From assembly GCA_003166055.1 (NCBI GenBank), contig PMWR01000228.1:515-8877 (forward strand): a stretch of DNA of 8,363 bases, written 5' to 3'. Below are positions 6,401 through 8,363 of this stretch, piece after piece. Each line of letters starts with the position of its first letter. Positions within the stretch are counted from its first letter, which is position 1. This DNA comes from Acidobacteriaceae bacterium. GTDB taxonomy: Bacteria > Acidobacteriota > Terriglobia > Terriglobales > Acidobacteriaceae. The translations under genes and the position numbers were made by a program. The notes under the pieces were generated by a model that was not told where the DNA came from, did no database searches, and saw only the letters and a program-made list of their open reading frames with translations.

Positions 6401-8363
6401 GCAATCGAACGCAAACTTCGGATCCGTAAACATCGGAACCACAAGCCCGGTACAAACGTTGACCTACGCCTTCGGCAACGCAGTCACGCTGGGTTCGACG
6501 GCTGTGCTTACGCAAGGTGCAACCGGTTTGGACTTTGCCAACGCCGGGACCGGTACCTGCGCGGCGAACACTGCCTATGCCGCCGCCCAAACCTGCACGG
6601 TCAACGTAACCTTCACCCCTTCATACGCGGGGACCCGCTATGGTGCGTTGGTGCTCAATGACGCCAGCGGAAACGTGATCGCCACCGGCTATCTTAAGGG
6701 CACAGGCGGGGGGCCGCAGGTAAACTTCCTGCCCGCTTCCCAAAGCGCCTTGGGCGGCGGTTACTACAACCCGATGGGCGTCGCAGTGGACGGAAGCGGA
6801 GATATCTATGTCGCTGACGAGAGCAACGGCGAAGTTAAGGAGATACTGGCAGTGAATGGCAGAATCCACGCTTCGCCCACTATTAACATCTTGGGCAGCG
6901 GCTTCAGCTTTCCACGCGGCGTCGCGGTGGATGGCGCCGGGAACGTCTATGTGACCGACTACGGGAACAACGCCGTCAAGGAGATACTCGCAGTCAATGG
7001 CAGCATTCCGGCATCCCCGACGATACGCACTTTAGGAAGCGGCTTTAGCTATCCCTGGGGAATTGCAGTTGACGGCAATGGCAACGTCTATGTCACCGAA
7101 CCCTACAGCAACACAGTTGAAGAGATGCTCGCGGTCGATGGCAGTATTCCGGCATCTCCGACAACACTCACTTTGGGAGGCGGCTTTAACTTTCCCATTG
7201 GGATTGCGGTCGACGGCAACGGGAACGTCTACATCGGCGACACCTATAACAGCGCGGTAAAAGAGATCGTGGCCGTCAATGGCAGCATTCCTGCCTCCCC
7301 CACCATCGACACACTTAGCAACAAATTCTACTATCCCGCAGGGGTTGCTGTGGACGGAACCGGGAACGTCTACCTGTCCGATTTTGGCAACAATACTGTG
7401 AAGAAGATCCTGGCCGTCAATGGGGTCATCCCTGAGTCCCCATCCATCGTGACGCTGACGAGCGGGGTCAATGCGCCTTATGGGATAGCTGTGGACAGCG
7501 GCTTCAACGTCTATGTCGCCGATACGCAGAACAATCGTGCGTTGGAGCTGGATTTCGCCGACCCGCCGAGCCTGACCTTCGCCAGCACCGCTGTCGGCGC
7601 CACCAGCACAGACAGCCCGAAGACGGTAACGGTGGAGAACGTTGGCAATGCCGCGTTGAGCTTCCCAATTCCATCGAGCGGCAACAATCCGAGCATTACG
7701 GCAAACTTCACGCTCAACACCGGTGCAGCATCTGCTTGCCCGCTGATCAGCAGCGGCTCTTCAGCGGCGGGAACGCTGGCGCCAGGTGCATTTTGCCAGT
7801 TACCCATCAGCTTTGTGCCCACAGCGGCTGGTTCTCTAAGCGGTTCACTGGTCCTCACGGACAACAATCTGAACGCTGCCGCGCCCACTTCACAGACCAT
7901 CGCACTCAGCGGCACAGGCACTCAAGTAACGCCGATAATCACTTGGGGCCCGCCTGCGGCAATCACCTATGGCACACCGTTAAGCGCAACACAACTGAAC
8001 GCCACTTCAACAATTGCCGGAACCTTCACCTACTCACCTGGCGCAGGGACGGTACTGGGAGCCGGCCAGCAAACGCTGAACGTGACGTTCACACCGACCG
8101 ATACCACGGACTACACGGCAACGGCCAGTGTGACACTCACGGTAAACCAAGCGACGCCGACGGTCAATTGGGGCCCGCCTGCGGCAATCACCTATGGCAC
8201 GGCGCTCAGCGCAACGCAACTGAACGCCACTTCAACGGTGGCGGGAACCTTCAATTATTCACCGGCGGCAGGAACGATGCTGGGAGCTGGACAGCAAACG
8301 CTGACGACAACCTTCACACCAACCGACACTGCGGACTACACCGTTGCAACGGCCAGCGTAACT
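3300..8363 (+). CDS. Giant secreted NHL-repeat / Ig-like modular protein (5' part; continues past the window)
   Basis: The frame is open for 1688 codons without a stop and runs off the right edge, so the C-terminus is unknown. An export signal (residues 1-50) is followed by: six NHL repeats (70-331), Ig-like domain IgA (334-437), six NHL repeats of a second kind (455-704), Ig-like domain IgB (705-830), two tandem TL Ig-like domains (834-928, 933-1027), a second IgA (1033-1139), six more NHL repeats (1155-1418), a second IgB (1419-1542) and MBG/Big-like repeats (from 1545). No catalytic motif is visible. NHL repeats usually build beta-propellers that bind protein, RNA or ligands; with a signal peptide and Ig modules, an extracellular or cell-surface binding or adhesion role is the reasonable inference. 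The composition is rich in Gly, Ser, Thr, Ala and Asn and poor in Cys, apart from paired Cys in IgA and IgB. It has its own leader after a 519-bp gap, so it is probably transcribed separately from the permease. The substrate or partner cannot be deduced. Confidence 0.92.
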   Translation, partial: MFSMSSAAFPIITADTSRRVSSSLWNRSKLVALCAVLAMLLCVAGSIASAQTAHFGGAQTTVNYVFGAGEPVGVAVDSSGNLFVAQANDGGGVYEISAVNGSIPSTPTVRLLGSGFAEPTAVAVDKNGNVYVADRGNEKVKEILAVGGSIPASPTIVTLASGFYPFGVAVDGGGNVYVADYYDSAVKEILAVNGSIPASPTILTLGSGMNNPWAVAVDGSGDVYVGATDDETVRQVFEIVAVNGSIPATPTVNTLGSGFCAPDGVAVDHSGNVYVADYCNSAVYEMLAVDGSIPGSPMIETLASNLSAPEGVAVDSNGNVYVGGIFTEIQRISPFGGNFGTANVGTRSQAISLLFTFDTAGTLGSISVLTEGATGLDFANAGTGTCAANTAYTAGQTCTVNVTFNPKFAGTRNGAVVLSSSNGNAIAAAYLQGVGTGPQISFLPNAESTVASSGLFAPYGVAVDGSGNVYIDDVGGGLALKDTLTAGAYTQSPLLTSLTSSSTGIAVDGSGSVYLTNNSTGQILKETLTAAGAYSESILPTSGLVSPYGVAVDGSGNVYISDTAEDEVIKETLTAGVYAQSILPTSGLNTPGGVAVDGGGNVYIVDSGNGRIIKETLAAGVYSQTILPTSGLGYPVGVAVDGNGNVYIADNEMNLIFKETPSNGTYIQSVVATSALSGPQGVAVDGSGNIYITDEGNVRVLKEDFFDPPSLTFANTVVGATSADSPRTITVENTGNAELIFPTPSTGSNPSVAASFTLNSSGSSDCPLVKSGSSSPGTLAAGASCQLPISFVPWSTGAVSGYLALTDNNLNAAAPSYSVQNITLNGTGTQATPSFTLGASPSSVTVLQGALSTSGITVAGVSGFNGTVSLAASSLPSGVTASFSPNSTTGSSVLTVTASSAAAVGTYNVTITGTSGSLTAAATLVLTVGPLPSFTIGASPASLAEAQGGSVTSTITVTGLNGFTGSANLAASGLPTGVTASFSPNPATGASVLTLTANVSATPGTATVTISGTSGTLTATTSLVLTINTPPGFAQSNANFGSVNIGTTSPVQTLTYAFGNAVTLGSTAVLTQGATGLDFANAGTGTCAANTAYAAAQTCTVNVTFTPSYAGTRYGALVLNDASGNVIATGYLKGTGGGPQVNFLPASQSALGGGYYNPMGVAVDGSGDIYVADESNGEVKEILAVNGRIHASPTINILGSGFSFPRGVAVDGAGNVYVTDYGNNAVKEILAVNGSIPASPTIRTLGSGFSYPWGIAVDGNGNVYVTEPYSNTVEEMLAVDGSIPASPTTLTLGGGFNFPIGIAVDGNGNVYIGDTYNSAVKEIVAVNGSIPASPTIDTLSNKFYYPAGVAVDGTGNVYLSDFGNNTVKKILAVNGVIPESPSIVTLTSGVNAPYGIAVDSGFNVYVADTQNNRALELDFADPPSLTFASTAVGATSTDSPKTVTVENVGNAALSFPIPSSGNNPSITANFTLNTGAASACPLISSGSSAAGTLAPGAFCQLPISFVPTAAGSLSGSLVLTDNNLNAAAPTSQTIALSGTGTQVTPIITWGPPAAITYGTPLSATQLNATSTIAGTFTYSPGAGTVLGAGQQTLNVTFTPTDTTDYTATASVTLTVNQATPTVNWGPPAAITYGTALSATQLNATSTVAGTFNYSPAAGTMLGAGQQTLTTTFTPTDTADYTVATASVT
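3507..4292 (+). repeat. Propeller A: six NHL-type repeats of about 47 residues
   Basis: The VAVD core of each repeat begins at residues 74, 122, 168, 215, 265 and 312 (spacing 48, 46, 47, 50, 47). The repeat reads roughly GVAVDGSGNVYVAD, then a variable turn, VKEILAVNGSIPASPT, then TLGSGF. Repeat 4 carries a three-residue insertion (VFE) that gives the 50-residue step. Repeat 5 has two unpaired-elsewhere cysteines (C260, C279) that could form a within-blade disulfide. The sixth repeat stops early (GGIFTEIQRISPF) and runs straight into the Ig-like domain. Six NHL repeats are the number needed for one closed six-bladed propeller. Confidence 0.88.
4299..4610 (+). repeat. Ig-like domain IgA, copy 1
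   Basis: Residues 334-437, a beta-rich Ig-like or choice-of-anchor/HYDIN-type module that begins FGGNFGTANVGT and ends AYLQGVGTGP. It contains a conserved cysteine pair C386/C398 that may form a disulfide after export. Residues 368-404 match residues 1069-1105 of copy 2 at 34 of 37 positions. It links propellers A and B. Confidence 0.75.
4662..5411 (+). repeat. Propeller B: six NHL-type repeats of about 44 residues, second blade type
   Basis: VAVD/IAVD cores begin at residues 461, 505, 550, 594, 638 and 682 (spacing 44, 45, 44, 44, 44). The blade core GVAVDGSGNVYI matches propeller A, but the inter-core segment is different: KETLTAGVYxQSILPTSGL instead of KEILAVNGSIPASPT. The second repeat is the most degenerate (SSSTGIAVDGSGSVYLTN). 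The last repeat ends early (NVRVLKEDFF), as in the other two blocks, before the Ig-like domain. Confidence 0.88.
5412..5789 (+). repeat. Ig-like domain IgB, copy 1 (choice-of-anchor D / ASPM-HYDIN type)
   Basis: Residues 705-830. It starts DPPSLTFANTVVGATSAD, continues TITVENTGNAEL and ends ITLNGTGTQ, the pattern of bacterial choice-of-anchor or ASPM-SPD2-HYDIN-like beta-sandwich modules. Cysteines C766 and C785 are 19 residues apart, exactly as in copy 2 (C1480, C1499). It directly follows the short last blade of propeller B. Confidence 0.75.
5799..6380 (+). repeat. Tandem pair of TL-type Ig-like domains
   Basis: Two copies at residues 834-928 and 933-1027, offset 99 residues (297 bp). Each begins SFT(L/I)GASP and contains GFNGTVSLAASSLPSGVTAS or a close variant, then FSPN, and ends in TSGxLTA followed by LVLTV or LVLTI. 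The shared pattern is that of beta-sandwich spacer domains often seen in acidobacterial secreted proteins. They have no cysteines. They sit between the two IgA-propeller-IgB cassettes and probably act as a rigid spacer. Confidence 0.75.
6396..6716 (+). repeat. Ig-like domain IgA, copy 2
   Basis: Residues 1033-1139, starting near FAQSNANFGSVNIGTT and ending YLKGTGGGP. The cysteine pair C1087/C1099 is offset exactly 701 residues from copy 1. DNA as well as protein is conserved: runs such as TTTGCCAACGCCGGGAC and ACCTGCGCGGCGAACAC occur in both copies. It precedes propeller C in the same way that copy 1 precedes propeller B. Confidence 0.78.
6762..7553 (+). repeat. Propeller C: six NHL-type repeats with exact 47-residue (141-bp) period
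   Basis: VAVD/IAVD cores begin at residues 1161, 1208, 1255, 1302, 1349 and 1396, every step exactly 47 residues, with no insertion or deletion. The inter-core segment EILAVNGSIPASPT followed by TLGSGF is the propeller A type. The final repeat ends early (NNRALELDFA) before IgB. Perfect spacing suggests recent tandem amplification or ongoing homogenisation between blades. Confidence 0.9.
7554..7925 (+). repeat. Ig-like domain IgB, copy 2
   Basis: Residues 1419-1542, starting DPPSLTFASTAVGATSTD and ending IALSGTGTQ. It is offset 714 residues from copy 1, with the same 19-residue cysteine spacing (C1480/C1499) and the shared motifs TVEN, FTLN, LPISFVP and LTDNNLNAAAP. The extra 13-14 residues of offset relative to IgA are explained by the longer blades of propeller C. 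Confidence 0.78.
7932..8363 (+). repeat. MBG/Big-type Ig-like tandem repeats, 225-bp period, running off the window
   Basis: At least two copies, residues 1545-1617 and 1620-1688 and onward, with the pattern WGPPAAITYGT, LSATQLNATST, AGTF, YSP, LGAGQQTL, FTPTDTxDYT. The copies are 75 residues apart. A 33-bp stretch at 7943-7975 is repeated without change at 8168-8200, so the duplication is recent or under homogenisation. Repeats of this kind are frequent in acidobacterial and planctomycete surface proteins and usually occur in longer arrays, so more copies probably follow beyond the window. Confidence 0.82.

Noticed and set aside
3507..7553. Regularly spaced repeats as a CRISPR-like array or non-coding satellite
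   Set aside because: The period is 132-150 bp, always a multiple of three, with the reading frame kept open and conservative codon changes between copies. These are protein repeats.

Overview
The window looks like chromosome from the phylum Acidobacteriota, probably class Terriglobia. This rests on two sequence-level signs. One is a 897-residue duplicated FtsX/MacB-type permease of the ADOP (acidobacterial duplicated orphan permease) type, directly preceded by what looks like the tail of a PadR-type regulator. The other is a very long secreted protein built of NHL repeats and Ig-like modules, a protein style common in soil acidobacteria. The taxon is inferred from family knowledge; no rRNA or other marker gene is present.

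Layout: positions 1-75 hold the last 24 codons and stop of an upstream gene (probably PadR-like). Its stop codon lies inside the Shine-Dalgarno sequence of the permease gene (87-2780), so the two form a tight regulator-permease operon. A short hairpin at 2796-2820 may end this transcript. Positions 2781-3299 (519 bp) hold no convincing gene but carry several inverted repeats: arms of 11 bp (3028-3084), 10 bp (3185-3223) and a 12-pair, one-mismatch hairpin (3232-3265) just upstream of the next gene.

The rest of the window, 3300-8363, is one uninterrupted reading frame of 1688 codons with no stop, running off the right edge. It encodes a signal peptide followed by an ordered set of repeats. There are three blocks of exactly six NHL-type repeats each (predicted six-bladed beta-propellers A, B, C), two kinds of cysteine-paired Ig-like domain each present twice (IgA, IgB), a tandem pair of a third Ig-like type (here called TL), and at least two copies of a fourth, MBG/Big-like type. 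The order is SP-A-IgA-B-IgB-TL-TL-IgA-C-IgB-MBG-MBG. The cassette IgA-propeller-IgB occurs twice about 2.1 kb apart, in almost perfect register, but the propellers inside the two copies have different blade sequences. Propeller C matches propeller A, not B.

Nothing in the sequence ties the permease to the secreted repeat protein functionally; they are neighbours separated by a probable terminator and a structured intergenic region. No RNA genes, mobile elements or CRISPR arrays were seen.
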